Origin: Paenibacillus taichungensis
Lineage (GTDB): Bacteria; Bacillota; Bacilli; Paenibacillales; Paenibacillaceae
DNA: 64,000 bases
Assembly (NCBI RefSeq): GCF_003287275.1
Contig: NZ_QEVW01000003.1
Coordinates: forward strand, 248,001-312,000
Direction of reading: 5' to 3'
Under the pieces are notes generated by a model. That model searched no databases. It was given only the letters and a program-made list of their open reading frames with translations, and was not told the origin of the DNA. A program made the position numbers and the translations under genes. The number at the start of each line of letters is the position of its first letter. Within the stretch, counting starts at the first letter, position 1. Positions 52,317-61,426 of the stretch are shown in pieces.

Positions 52317-52691
52317 ATGGATTTTAAAGTACCGCACTTTGATTTACCAAGTTTTGAAGTGGTGAAACCTGTCAACACGCCAGCAGAAAATACCGCGAGT
52401 GAGTTTTACAAGAAAATCGTTAGAATGATCAATAACTTTGATCAGAGTTTGGACGATTCAAAAGAAGTAGGGGTAAGGTTAGTTTCTTATGGTCAAGCAC
52501 TTACTTTCCATATCACAGATGTAAGCTATGAAAACCCTAGCTTGATTATGTTCAGTGGCATCTTAGATAATGGTGACCCTGTACATCTAGTACAGCACGT
52601 TACCCAAATCAGTTTCTTGCTTACGGCAATGCAGAGAAAAGAACCGGAAGAACCAAAGAGACAGATTGGATTTAATACCACAACACCTTAA
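52317..52691 (+). CDS. DUF6173-like phage protein
   Basis: A 124-residue protein with the pattern ASEFYKKIVRMINNFDQSLD, VGVRLVSYGQALTFHITDV and LVQHVTQISFLLTAMQR, which I recognise as a conserved phage/Firmicute family of unknown function. GAGGAGG precedes the ATG. Confidence 0.65.
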   Translation: MDFKVPHFDLPSFEVVKPVNTPAENTASEFYKKIVRMINNFDQSLDDSKEVGVRLVSYGQALTFHITDVSYENPSLIMFSGILDNGDPVHLVQHVTQISFLLTAMQRKEPEEPKRQIGFNTTTP

Positions 52692-52705
52692 CGGGTGTTT
52701 TTTTT
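52682..52705 (+). terminator. Terminator after the DUF6173-like gene
   Basis: AACACC and GGTGTT with loop TTAACG, followed by a run of T; the stop codon lies in the loop. Confidence 0.88.
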
Positions 52706-52918
52706 GCTCTTATATGACAGAATATGAGCCGTTCTGAGCTTCTTAAGATGAGAACGTCCGGTTTGCAGGGATCAGTCCATAAAAGAGCGGAGAACAGCGT
52801 CTGAGTGAGCGTATGCACGGATATGATGGTCGCCGAGATATTGAAACCAACTCAACTTAATTAGGGCAGAAGGAACGGGCAAATTTATGTCGAAATTGAT
52901 ATGCAAGTGAGGTGAAAA

Positions 52919-53413
52919 ATGAATTCAATTCCTATACCACTATTGTCTGCAGGTGTCTCAGCTTTAATAGCAGTAACAACATTTTTAATTCTACATTTCT
53001 TTATTGAACCATACAAAGAAAAGAAAAGGAGGAAGTTCGATAGGTTACATAACTTATATAGTCCTTTGTATGCATTGATTATTTCCCGGGCATATCTTTT
53101 CGAAACATTTAATGTTACTTCAAAGAGTCCGGTTGTACTTGGGAGTATCAAAGACCATGAATTTCTAACCAAAGAATTCACTGATAAGCTAATGTTTGAT
53201 AAATCTGCTTATGCTTCTACTGAGTTACTGGATGCCTGGGGCAAGTATGTTTCATCCATAGTAAAAACCCCTGACGAGGTTGTAGAACGCTTCGTTAAAG
53301 TAGCTGTAAAAGATTATAATGAGTTGAAAAAGCAACTAGGCATGGACTATGACAAAGAAGAATATAAAACTGGATTACCTAAAAATATCAGAATCAGAGC
53401 ATCCAAGTTATAA
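52919..53413 (+). CDS. Single-TM phage protein
   Basis: A 164-residue protein with one N-terminal membrane segment (about 8-28, LLSAGVSALIAVTTFLILHF) and a cytoplasmic helical domain (FDRLHNLYSPLYALIISRAY; RFVKVAVKDYNELKKQLG). Not recognised. Flanked by terminators, it seems to be an independent, moron-like gene, though no promoter is clear in the 200 bp before it. Confidence 0.65.
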   Translation: MNSIPIPLLSAGVSALIAVTTFLILHFFIEPYKEKKRRKFDRLHNLYSPLYALIISRAYLFETFNVTSKSPVVLGSIKDHEFLTKEFTDKLMFDKSAYASTELLDAWGKYVSSIVKTPDEVVERFVKVAVKDYNELKKQLGMDYDKEEYKTGLPKNIRIRASKL

Positions 53414-53429
53414 GCTTGGGTGTTTTTTT
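53400..53429 (+). terminator. Terminator overlapping the end of the single-TM gene
   Basis: CATCCAAG and CTTGGGTG form an 8-bp stem with one wobble, followed by seven T residues. Confidence 0.88.
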
Positions 53430-53455
53430 GTTCAAAAATATTGGAGGTAGAGAAC

Positions 53456-53971
53456 ATGAACATCAGAATCGTGCCAATCGATCAGATTAATGCAGCAGCC
53501 TATAACCCCCGTGTTGACCTTCAGCCTGGGGATGTTGAATACGAGAAGCTTCGCCGCAGCATAGAGGAATTCGGTTATGTTGAACCAATCGTCTGGAACG
53601 AACGGACCGGAAACATGGTCGGCGGTCATCAAAGGTATAAGATCATGGTCAACGAGCTTGGCCACACTGAGCTAAAGGTGTCTGTCGTGGATCTCGACGA
53701 TCAGCAAGAACGGCTCCTGAATATCGCTTTGAACAAAGTATCAGGTGATTGGGATGAGGATGCCCTATCGCAGTTGCTTGTTGAGCTGCAACAGGAAGGC
53801 GTGGACATATCCTTGTCCGGGTTCGACGATGTGGACCTTAAAAAGATGCTTGGTGAAATTGAGATCCCGAATTTCGAAGCGGGTACCGCAGAAGACCAAG
53901 GCGATTTGGGGGTATTGAGTTCAAAACTGGTGACTTGCCCGCATTGCGGGGAGGAATTCGAACATGATTGA
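53456..53971 (+). CDS. ParB/Srx-fold protein paired with Mom
   Basis: A 171-residue protein with the ParB N-terminal fold (RIVPIDQINAAAYNPR; GYVEPIVWNER; GGHQR at 56-60) and a C-terminal CPHC zinc half-site. It lacks the HTH of chromosomal ParB. Phage proteins of this kind often sit next to DNA-modification genes; here the stop overlaps the mom-like gene by eight bases. A nuclease or nucleotide-binding role in DNA modification is inference. Confidence 0.78.
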   Translation: MNIRIVPIDQINAAAYNPRVDLQPGDVEYEKLRRSIEEFGYVEPIVWNERTGNMVGGHQRYKIMVNELGHTELKVSVVDLDDQQERLLNIALNKVSGDWDEDALSQLLVELQQEGVDISLSGFDDVDLKKMLGEIEIPNFEAGTAEDQGDLGVLSSKLVTCPHCGEEFEHD

Positions 53972-54572
53972 TTTAAAGGTGGATTGGGCGACACATGAAG
54001 CAGCGAAGTTTTCCTGTGAGAATTTCCACTATAGCCGCAGCTTGCCAGCAGGGAAGTCGGTGAAGGTGGGAGCATGGGAGAATGGCAAGTTTATCGGTGT
54101 TGTTATATTCAGCCGTGGGGCGACTCAGAATATCGGTTCTCCATATGGCCTGACGCAGCGTGAATGCTGTGAGCTGACGCGGGTTGCCTTAACCAAGCAT
54201 CAATCATTTGTATCGGAGATCCTTGCCAAAGCGATCCGGTTCTTGAAGGAGCAATCCCCCAAAGTGGAGTTGATCGTCAGTTATGCTGATGTTGAGCAAA
54301 AGCATCACGGTGGGATCTATCAGGCGACGAACTGGATCTATGAGGGGAAGACGGACGGGGAACATTATTTCATTATTAAAGGGAAGAAGACACATCCCAA
54401 ATCGATTCACAGCAAGTACGGTACCGGCAGTCAACGCATCGATTGGATCAGGAACAACCTGGATGCCAATGCCGAACTGTATCGGACAGATGGCAAGCAC
54501 AAGTACCTGATGCCGTTAAACAAGAAGATGCGGCGTAAGATCCTACCTTTGCACAAACCGTACCCAAAATAA
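53964..54572 (+). CDS. Mom-like DNA adenine-modification enzyme
   Basis: A 202-residue GNAT-fold protein like phage Mu Mom, which converts adenines to a carbamoylmethyl form that blocks restriction. Family motifs are FHYSRS (21-26), ELTRVAL (70-76), SYAD (106-109) and HGGIYQATNW (115-124). The overlap with the ParB-fold gene suggests a joint module. It lies upstream of the terminase genes, so DNA could be modified before packaging. Confidence 0.82.
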   Translation: MIDLKVDWATHEAAKFSCENFHYSRSLPAGKSVKVGAWENGKFIGVVIFSRGATQNIGSPYGLTQRECCELTRVALTKHQSFVSEILAKAIRFLKEQSPKVELIVSYADVEQKHHGGIYQATNWIYEGKTDGEHYFIIKGKKTHPKSIHSKYGTGSQRIDWIRNNLDANAELYRTDGKHKYLMPLNKKMRRKILPLHKPYPK

Positions 54573-54671
54573 AAGGGAAGACGCGGTAACGTCTCCCCAT
54601 TCCCCCAGGGTATCCCCCGGCTGAGATAGCGGCCCGCCGCGCGCGGCTTTATCGACAACATCCGCTATCTC
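54573..54671 (+). other. Structured element after mom
   Basis: A first hairpin (GGGA-GACG with CGTC-TCCC, ends at 54598) is followed by a perfect 10-bp stem GAGATAGCGG (54623-54632) and CCGCTATCTC (54662-54671). The loop of the latter holds the 12-bp palindrome GCCGCGCGCGGC. No T run follows the second stem. Confidence 0.5.
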
Positions 54672-54705
54672 GCATTCCATATTACAGGAAAGCCGAGGGA
54701 TACAC

Positions 54706-54930
54706 ATGAGAACACCAGATGAAATTTTGTTGCAGCACGAGCTTGAAATCATGGAGGGCATCCTTGAGAGTAAAGAGCAGTACCGTAAAATCGTCAAGGC
54801 AGGGATTGCCCAGTGGGTTAAAGACCTACAGGCTGGACATATAAAGATGCAGACTGTTCAGGATCTGGAACGTCTCATCGAATTGGATATCAAGCTTCAG
54901 CAGGACGAGGCATTTCTTCCAGATAACTGA
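54706..54930 (+). CDS. Small phage protein before terminase
   Basis: A 74-residue helical, acidic protein (ILLQHELEIMEGILESKEQY; DLERLIELDIKLQQDEAF). Not recognised. Its end overlaps the minus-strand zinc-protein gene by 41 bp. Confidence 0.6.
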   Translation: MRTPDEILLQHELEIMEGILESKEQYRKIVKAGIAQWVKDLQAGHIKMQTVQDLERLIELDIKLQQDEAFLPDN

Positions 54931-55063
54931 ATGCAAACATATGTCGTCCACATGCCTCGCATACAAAGAGAATCAAAGTTTCATTTGGATCATCGAAAGG
55001 ATCATGAACCTGTCTGACAATCAAAGAATTTTCAAGGCAGTAATTACACTTATGTTTAGTCAC
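54890..55063 (-). CDS. Minus-strand zinc-ribbon protein
   Basis: A 57-residue protein with CNYC and CEAC pairs (KCNYCLENSLIVRQVHDPF; ILFVCEACGRHMFAF), a likely zinc ribbon. The GTG at 55063 lies ten bases after AAAGGAG; an ATG at 55072 is too close to it. It is the only leftward gene in the rightward head region, which points to an independently controlled accessory gene. Confidence 0.65.
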   Translation of the reverse strand: MTKHKCNYCLENSLIVRQVHDPFDDPNETLILFVCEACGRHMFAFSYLEEMPRPAEA

Positions 55064-55168
55064 TTTTAACATCTCCTTTTGGTTGTATATATAATAATGT
55101 CCGATCTAAACCGACTTTCTCATATGGAAAACATAATATTTTTTTGTTGGGGGTGGTGATGGTGTAGC

Positions 55169-56062
55169 ATGGCCAGAGAACGCAGTCCCGAGCGGGACAA
55201 GGCTAAACTGATGTGGCTGGAGAGCGGTGGGCAGATGAAACTAAAAGACATCGCCGCCGCTCTTTCTGTTCCCGAGTCCAGGGTGCGCAAGTGGAAGTCC
55301 ATGGATCGCTGGGAAGATGAATTCAATGGGAGCGTTTCGGGGGATTCCAAAGGGAGCGTTCCAAATGGAACGAATGGGAACGCTCAGAAATCAAGGGGAG
55401 CGCCTAAAGGCAACAAGAATGCATCTGGCAATAGGGGCGGTGCTCCACCCGGGAATAAAAATGCCGTTGGGAACAGCGGCGGCCCTGGTGGTCCATACCG
55501 GAATAAGAAGGCGTTGAAGACAGGTATGTATGAAACCATCTTCCTGGATGCGTTGGAACCTGAAGAACAGGATATGTTTGATCAGATCGACACGGACCCC
55601 CTTGCTCAGCTCGAAGAACAATTAATCATGCTGTCGTTGCAAGAACGTAGACATATGAAGCGGGTCAAGCTTCTTGAATCCGGCTTGACGGATGAGGAAC
55701 GTAAGACCAAGCAGGAACTCATGCAGCGGAAGGACAAGGTACCTGTTACAAGCCCCAAGACGGGAAAGGAAATTACGGTACCTCTGCTTACCGAAGGTAT
55801 GAAAGTCACGGAGATCACGACCGTTGTCACATCCAAGCTGGACAAGATCCTCAAACAAGAGGAAGCCTTGGTCAAGACGAGGGATAAGAAGCTTCGGGTT
55901 ATTAATCTGATTGCCAGTCTTCAACAAGAGGAAGAGAAATTGAGAATCGCCCGTGAACGTCTTGAGCTGGACAAATACAAGGTGCTTGGTCATGGGGGTG
56001 AGAGCGGGGGCGAAAATGATGTAGACGATGAAGATGACGATGGGGATGATTTAGATTGGTAA
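55169..56062 (+). CDS. Terminase small subunit (YqaS-like)
   Basis: A 297-residue DNA-recognition subunit. The N-terminal HTH (DIAAALSVPESRVRKWKSMD) is followed by a Gly/Asn/Lys-rich linker with repeated GN-K blocks, a coiled-coil oligomerisation region (about 140-270) and a very acidic tail. It resembles YqaS of the skin element. It overlaps the large-subunit gene by seven bases. Confidence 0.85.
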   Translation: MARERSPERDKAKLMWLESGGQMKLKDIAAALSVPESRVRKWKSMDRWEDEFNGSVSGDSKGSVPNGTNGNAQKSRGAPKGNKNASGNRGGAPPGNKNAVGNSGGPGGPYRNKKALKTGMYETIFLDALEPEEQDMFDQIDTDPLAQLEEQLIMLSLQERRHMKRVKLLESGLTDEERKTKQELMQRKDKVPVTSPKTGKEITVPLLTEGMKVTEITTVVTSKLDKILKQEEALVKTRDKKLRVINLIASLQQEEEKLRIARERLELDKYKVLGHGGESGGENDVDDEDDDGDDLDW

Positions 56063-57747
56063 TTGCACTTGCTAAGGAACACCGTCGTCGGATCAAGCGA
56101 AAACTGCAACAACGACCGGACAAACTCGCTGAGTTGAAAGCAATACTGTTGGACTTCGAGCAGTTTTGTTACCGCATGCTCAAGATTAAAGACAAGTCCG
56201 GGGCCATGGTTCGGTTAATCCTCAATGATGCCCAGCGGCGTTATGCTGCCAAAGTAATTGAGGATTTAGAAGCAGGGAAGCCCGTTCGAATTATCATACT
56301 TAAAGCCAGACAAATGGGATTTTCCACTGTGACAGAGGCATTGATCTACTATTTCACGTCTCTGCAGGAAGCGAAGAATGCCTTTATTGTTGCTCAGTCC
56401 TCAGATGCTTCAAGCAACCTATTCGATATGTTTCAGCTTTATTATGAACGTGTGCCACCAGTGATTCAGCCGATGACCCGCAAGAACAATGCCAAGAAGC
56501 TGACCTTTGAGAATCCGGCGATCCGGACGGCAGACCGTCGAAGGAATCCGGGGCTGAAATCAAAGATCACCGTACAAACGGCAGAAAGCCGAGTACTTGC
56601 CCGTTCGGATACGATTCATTATCTGCATGCTTCCGAAGTTGCGTTCTGGCCAGCCAAGAAAAAGAAGCGGCATTTGCTGTCGTTGTTGGCCGCATTGTCC
56701 AAGGAAGCGGGAAGCATCGGGGTTATTGAATCAACAGCCAACGGAATGGAAGAGTTCAAGCAATTATGGGATGCAGCTGTTAAGGGCGAGAATGATTTTT
56801 CTCCGCTCTTTTTTGCATGGTTCGAAATGCCCGACTATCGCAAACCGTTACCGCCTGGCTTTGAGCTCACAGAAGACGAACTGGAACTGAAAGCTAAGTA
56901 CGGGCTGGATGATGAGCAATTGCAATGGCGACGCTACACCATCCGAAACGACTGTGGTGGCGATTCACGGCAATTCGAACAGGAGTATCCTTCTGAACCT
57001 GATGAAGCGTTCCTGTTATCTGGGGAAAGCATCTTTGATAACAAATTCATCAAGCGATTGCGGGATGCGATCACACTTAAAGGCAGCAAGTATGAAATTG
57101 ATTTTGTTAAAGAAAAGGTTGTCCCAGCTCATGCGGGGGAACTGGTCATCTATCGCCAGCCGGAGCAAGGCAAACGGTATATCTTAGCGGCCGATACGGC
57201 CAAAGGTACTGAGGATGGCGACTATGATGCTGCTTATGTGATTGATGCACGTACAGGTGAAATGTGCGCTTCACTTCACGGTAAATGGGATACCGACTTA
57301 TACGGAAAGAAACTGAACAGGCTCGGCTTGTATTACAACACAGCTTTGCTGGCAGTGGAAAACAACAACACTGGTGAATCAGTGCTTAACACATTGTTCA
57401 ATACTTGTCATTACCCGCTGCTGTTCCTTCATAAGAAAGGCAAGCTTGGATGGGAAACCAATAAGGCAACCCGTCCTGTGATGATCAGTGATTTCAAAGA
57501 AGCCATTCGTGATGAGCTTTACGATATCTATTGTCCGGAGCTGTTCGGTGAGTGTATGACATTCATCGATAACAAGGGCAAAGCGGAAGCAGATAGCGGT
57601 TGTCACGATGACCGTATCATGGCTTATTCCATTGCCCTGCAGGTGCGTCAGGTGGCTGACAAATGGTTCGAATGGTTCAAGAAAAAACAACAGCAACAGG
57701 AGGAATCGAAGCATGAAGAACACAATGGGGGAGCGGGGTGGATTTAA
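56056..57747 (+). CDS. Terminase large subunit
   Basis: A 563-residue packaging motor and nuclease. The Walker A-like motif is KARQMGFST (83-91), Walker B-like region GVIESTANG, and the nuclease acidic residues are in LAADTAKGTEDGDYDAAY and HDDRIMAY. TTG start within the small-subunit gene. It drives DNA into the prohead and cuts the concatemer. Confidence 0.93.
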   Translation: MVIALAKEHRRRIKRKLQQRPDKLAELKAILLDFEQFCYRMLKIKDKSGAMVRLILNDAQRRYAAKVIEDLEAGKPVRIIILKARQMGFSTVTEALIYYFTSLQEAKNAFIVAQSSDASSNLFDMFQLYYERVPPVIQPMTRKNNAKKLTFENPAIRTADRRRNPGLKSKITVQTAESRVLARSDTIHYLHASEVAFWPAKKKKRHLLSLLAALSKEAGSIGVIESTANGMEEFKQLWDAAVKGENDFSPLFFAWFEMPDYRKPLPPGFELTEDELELKAKYGLDDEQLQWRRYTIRNDCGGDSRQFEQEYPSEPDEAFLLSGESIFDNKFIKRLRDAITLKGSKYEIDFVKEKVVPAHAGELVIYRQPEQGKRYILAADTAKGTEDGDYDAAYVIDARTGEMCASLHGKWDTDLYGKKLNRLGLYYNTALLAVENNNTGESVLNTLFNTCHYPLLFLHKKGKLGWETNKATRPVMISDFKEAIRDELYDIYCPELFGECMTFIDNKGKAEADSGCHDDRIMAYSIALQVRQVADKWFEWFKKKQQQQEESKHEEHNGGAGWI

Positions 57748-59229
57748 TTGAGTGAGGGTAATGCAGCGTGGGTTCCATTTGCAAAGGAAGAAGGTAGGCA
57801 CATTCCATCCAGTGCCCAGCTTCCTGATGTATTCGACAGCTTATACGATCATCACGGCCTGTTGCCATTCGAACCGGGGAACGACCCTGCTTCTTGCAGA
57901 CAACTTGTGAAGAACAGCAACATCATTCCTCAATGCATCGAGGCATATAAGCGCAACATTGCTGGCCACGGGATTGCACTGGAGTATTTGCCTGGGGAAA
58001 GTGATGAAACGGCCAAGGAAGAATGGAACAAAGCCGAACGATTCTTGGAGACTTGTAACCTCGAAGACAATCCCGAAGAGATTATAGGCCAGCTCATTGA
58101 GGACTTGGAAAGCACGGGGATGGCCAATATGGAAGTTGCTTGGCCTGCAGGGAGTGAGTTTCCGACGATCTTCCGTATGGATCCGAAGTATGTTCGTTAT
58201 ACCAAGGAGAGCAATCCGGCGACAATCAAACGCAAACGGCGGATCAGTTCCACCAAAAAGATTGAAGAGTTCTCACAGCAAATATATGCTCGGCGTTATG
58301 CCATGAAGCGGGGGACATCCGTAGTTTGGTTCCGACTGTTCGGTACCGATGGCACTCAGAATCAAATTATTCCGCTTCGCATTGGCAATGATGGAGCCTA
58401 CGGTGAACCCCGTTGGTTTGGTAACGCGCCTGGTGTGGTTGGTTCCCGTGAAGCTGAGGAATTGAACGTATCCTATTTCTCGAATGGTCGGATGCTCTCA
58501 ATGATCCTGACTGTGACTAATGGGAGACTCACTCAACAATCCATGGAGCTGTTAAGCAAGGTCAAAGGATCTCAATCTCAAGGCGGTATTCTTTACCTTG
58601 AAGCCAAAGGGCAAGAAACAGGCGGCCCACTGGACGATAAGGTCGAGAAAGTATCGATCAAGATGGACAAGCTGAACGACTTACTGCAGCAGGATGCACT
58701 CTTCCTTGATTATGGAAAGGAAAAGAAGGCTGATATCCTGTCGTCCTTCCGCTTGCCGCCGATTCTTGTTGGCCAAAGTTCAGACTATAACCGGGCGACA
58801 GCTCAGGCAGCGTTGGCATTCGCTGAAGAACAAGTTTTTGAACCTTACCGCAAGTGGATCATGAACGAAATTTTCAACAAGCGGTTGTTCCCAGCCATGG
58901 GAATCTTCCGAGTGAAGGCGGTGCTTCGAGCACCGAGCATCATTGATCCGGCAGATCGCAAGGCTATGCTGGACTTTCTTGCTGACCGCGGCATTATGTT
59001 GGTTCGTGACCTGATCCCGATTGCTGAGGATGTATTGGGTACCACTATTGACGAGAGCAAGTACAGCGAGGGATATCTGGATACTCCGATTGCTCAATTG
59101 GCAAGCAGTCAACCAGCGTTTCTTGATCCAGAAGGACAAGGTGATCCTGACGACTTGCAAGAACGTGTTTCCGTTATTGCGAAGCGTCTGATACGGAAGG
59201 CAAAGTCAGAGGTGGGTGTCCATGTGTGA
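57748..59229 (+). CDS. Phage portal protein (PBSX type)
   Basis: A 493-residue portal (VKNSNIIPQCIEAYKRNIAG; FPTIFRMDPKYVRYTKE; ILVGQSSDYNRATAQAALAF), the ring through which DNA enters the head. The TTG directly follows the terminase stop. Overlaps the minor head gene by eight bases. Confidence 0.88.
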   Translation: MSEGNAAWVPFAKEEGRHIPSSAQLPDVFDSLYDHHGLLPFEPGNDPASCRQLVKNSNIIPQCIEAYKRNIAGHGIALEYLPGESDETAKEEWNKAERFLETCNLEDNPEEIIGQLIEDLESTGMANMEVAWPAGSEFPTIFRMDPKYVRYTKESNPATIKRKRRISSTKKIEEFSQQIYARRYAMKRGTSVVWFRLFGTDGTQNQIIPLRIGNDGAYGEPRWFGNAPGVVGSREAEELNVSYFSNGRMLSMILTVTNGRLTQQSMELLSKVKGSQSQGGILYLEAKGQETGGPLDDKVEKVSIKMDKLNDLLQQDALFLDYGKEKKADILSSFRLPPILVGQSSDYNRATAQAALAFAEEQVFEPYRKWIMNEIFNKRLFPAMGIFRVKAVLRAPSIIDPADRKAMLDFLADRGIMLVRDLIPIAEDVLGTTIDESKYSEGYLDTPIAQLASSQPAFLDPEGQGDPDDLQERVSVIAKRLIRKAKSEVGVHV

Positions 59230-60052
59230 AGCATGTTGGGAGCTGATCGCCAAGGCGGATGATGACGAGTTCTTGGATAGCCTAGAACTCACATATGTGG
59301 AACGCAAGCTGCTTGAAGAGTTGTACAAGCAGAGTGAGGACCGGATCATGGAGATCTTGGAACTACAAGGTCAAGCACTCCAGGAAGCGATAACTGAACT
59401 GAGCGAGGAAGCCCTTGGGAATATCGGCGAGCTGGGAAAGGTTCTTCTTGCCTTGCATACAGCCGACGTGTTTTCAGACCTGTTTGAACAAGCGGTGCAG
59501 GAAGCATTTGAACCGTTATTCGATCTGGCAGGAGAATCGGAGCTGCTGCAGCTGGACGAAGGAAAGGTTTGGAGTACCAAGAATAAGGCGGCCAAGAAAT
59601 TCGTTAAGGAGATCCGCAGCCTGGTTCCCGATATGAATCAGTCTTCGACGGACACATTGCTCCGTAGCTTTGAAAAAGCGATCGAGGAAGGGAACACTCC
59701 TTCAGAACGTGCTTTGTTGGTGCAGGAAATTAGTCTTCAGGCAGCCGGGGGAGAAGACGGGCCATTCAGCATGCAGAGAGCTCAACGCATTTCCCGGACC
59801 ATGAGCACGGCTGCGGCCAATGGCGGCAAGTTGGAAGGCTGGAAACAGTCTGAAATTGCCAAGGGCAAGAAATGGCGTTCCGCTGCCGGTACGAGGACCC
59901 GAAAGACTCACCGCAAGGCAAATGGTCAAGTCGTGGATTTGGATAAGCCGTTTAAGGTGGGCAAAAGTAAGCTGATGTATCCCGGTGATCCCGCCGGATC
60001 TCCTGAAGAAATCATAAGTTGCCGTTGCACGATGCAACTGGTACTTGATTAA
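59222..60052 (+). CDS. Minor head (Mu gpF-like) morphogenesis protein
   Basis: A 276-residue protein with a helical N-terminal half and the gpF C-terminal motif around TRTRKTHRKANGQVVDLDKP and EEIISCRCTMQL. The ATG at 59222 follows GAGGTG by seven bases. Such proteins bind portal or capsid inside the head. Confidence 0.85.
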   Translation: MCEACWELIAKADDDEFLDSLELTYVERKLLEELYKQSEDRIMEILELQGQALQEAITELSEEALGNIGELGKVLLALHTADVFSDLFEQAVQEAFEPLFDLAGESELLQLDEGKVWSTKNKAAKKFVKEIRSLVPDMNQSSTDTLLRSFEKAIEEGNTPSERALLVQEISLQAAGGEDGPFSMQRAQRISRTMSTAAANGGKLEGWKQSEIAKGKKWRSAAGTRTRKTHRKANGQVVDLDKPFKVGKSKLMYPGDPAGSPEEIISCRCTMQLVLD

Positions 60053-60068
60053 GCGAGGTGAATTGCAT

Positions 60069-60200
60069 ATGAGAAGTGTTGGTATGGTGCTGTTGTGGTC
60101 ATGCCTGTTTGCTATGGAACTGTACATGAGAGGAGGTGAAAGAAGAAATGACCTACAAAATGAAGGACGCAAAGATTACGCACTTGTCGCTGGTAGATAA
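60069..60200 (+). CDS. Possible 43-residue membrane microprotein
   Basis: GAGGTG lies eight bases before an ATG that opens MRSVGMVLLWSCLFAMELYM, a hydrophobic segment, and runs 53 bases into the XkdF-like gene in another frame. It may be translated or may simply carry ribosomes to the next start. Confidence 0.35.
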   Translation: MRSVGMVLLWSCLFAMELYMRGGERRNDLQNEGRKDYALVAGR

Positions 60201-61404
60201 GGGCGCCAATGGTGTGCCGTTTGCCATCATTAAGGCAGCAGGAAAGAATGCCATTCAGAAACAGGTCCAGATTGCCAAGGTGGATGACACACAACACATA
60301 GTTATTGGTGTGGTATATCAGCCTGATGTTGAAGATGTCCATGGTGACATGATGGATGCTGTCGAGATCGAAAAGGCAGCTCACTTGTTCATGGAGAACC
60401 AGCACACCTACAACATCGATAAGCAACATGATTTGGACGCTGACAAGGGCTATGTGGTCGAATCTTATATTGCCCCGTGTGATATGGAAATTGGCGACCA
60501 AGTGATTGCAAAAGGATCTTGGGTTGCTGGTGTGAAGGTGACTAATGATGATACCTGGGAAGAAATCCAGAAGGGTGACATCACAGGCTTTTCAATGTTT
60601 GGCGTGGGTAAGCGTGAAGAAGTTGAGGACGAAACAGTTTCAAAAGGACTTATTCAGACCATCAAAAAGGCGATTAACGCAGCGGTTGCACCGATCGTTA
60701 AAGGTGTCGTTGCTGACAAGTACAACAAGAACCGAAAGGACCGAGAATTTTGGGCTGCACAAGATGCGCTCAACTCGGTCCTTTTTCGTTGGAGCAGTTG
60801 GGAAAGCGGAATGGAAGATGATCCAACGGTAATTCGAGAAGCTTTACAAGACTTCGTGGATATCGCCCAATCTGTGCTTATTCAAGAGGACATCGTGAAG
60901 GCCATCGGTAAGCCGCCGGAACAGATCGCCAAGGCTGGTAAAAAGATATCGGCGGGCAATCTCAAGCATGTTGATGATGCCATTGCCGCATTAACGGAAC
61001 TTAAAAACAAGACAGCTCCTGCAGATGATGAGGGGCAAGAGGAGGAAGACGATTTGAAACCAGAAGATATTGCAAAAGCCGTTCAGGCTGCAGTTGGGCC
61101 TATTGTTAAACAAATGGAGGGACTGGCAGCTGATGTCACTGAACTGAAGAAACAGGATGGCGAAGGTGATCCAGATCCAAACGCTGGAACATCGGGTGCA
61201 GGAACAAACACTAATCCAGAGGCTGATGCAGTGACTGATGCCATTGCCAAAGCGTTGGCCCCGTTGACTGAGCAAATGACTACACTGGCCGCTGATGTAC
61301 AAATCGTTAAAAATAGCCGCGGTGGATCTGCTCAAGGTGGTACACCAGAAGATGACAAAATTCAAAAGTCTTCTGGTACTTCTACACTAGCCCGCTTCGT
61401 CTAA
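60148..61404 (+). CDS. XkdF-like prohead protease/scaffold protein
   Basis: A 418-residue protein similar in layout to PBSX XkdF: an N-terminal protease-like domain (ITHLSLVDKGANGVPFAI; VYQPDVEDVHGDMMDAVEIE; HDLDADKGYVVESYI) and a C-terminal acidic, coiled, scaffold-like half. ATG at 60148 has AGGAGGTGA seven bases before it; a GTG at 60136 is too close. Confidence 0.85.
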   Translation: MTYKMKDAKITHLSLVDKGANGVPFAIIKAAGKNAIQKQVQIAKVDDTQHIVIGVVYQPDVEDVHGDMMDAVEIEKAAHLFMENQHTYNIDKQHDLDADKGYVVESYIAPCDMEIGDQVIAKGSWVAGVKVTNDDTWEEIQKGDITGFSMFGVGKREEVEDETVSKGLIQTIKKAINAAVAPIVKGVVADKYNKNRKDREFWAAQDALNSVLFRWSSWESGMEDDPTVIREALQDFVDIAQSVLIQEDIVKAIGKPPEQIAKAGKKISAGNLKHVDDAIAALTELKNKTAPADDEGQEEEDDLKPEDIAKAVQAAVGPIVKQMEGLAADVTELKKQDGEGDPDPNAGTSGAGTNTNPEADAVTDAIAKALAPLTEQMTTLAADVQIVKNSRGGSAQGGTPEDDKIQKSSGTSTLARFV

Positions 61405-61426
61405 TAAAAAGGAGGAATAAGAAACC

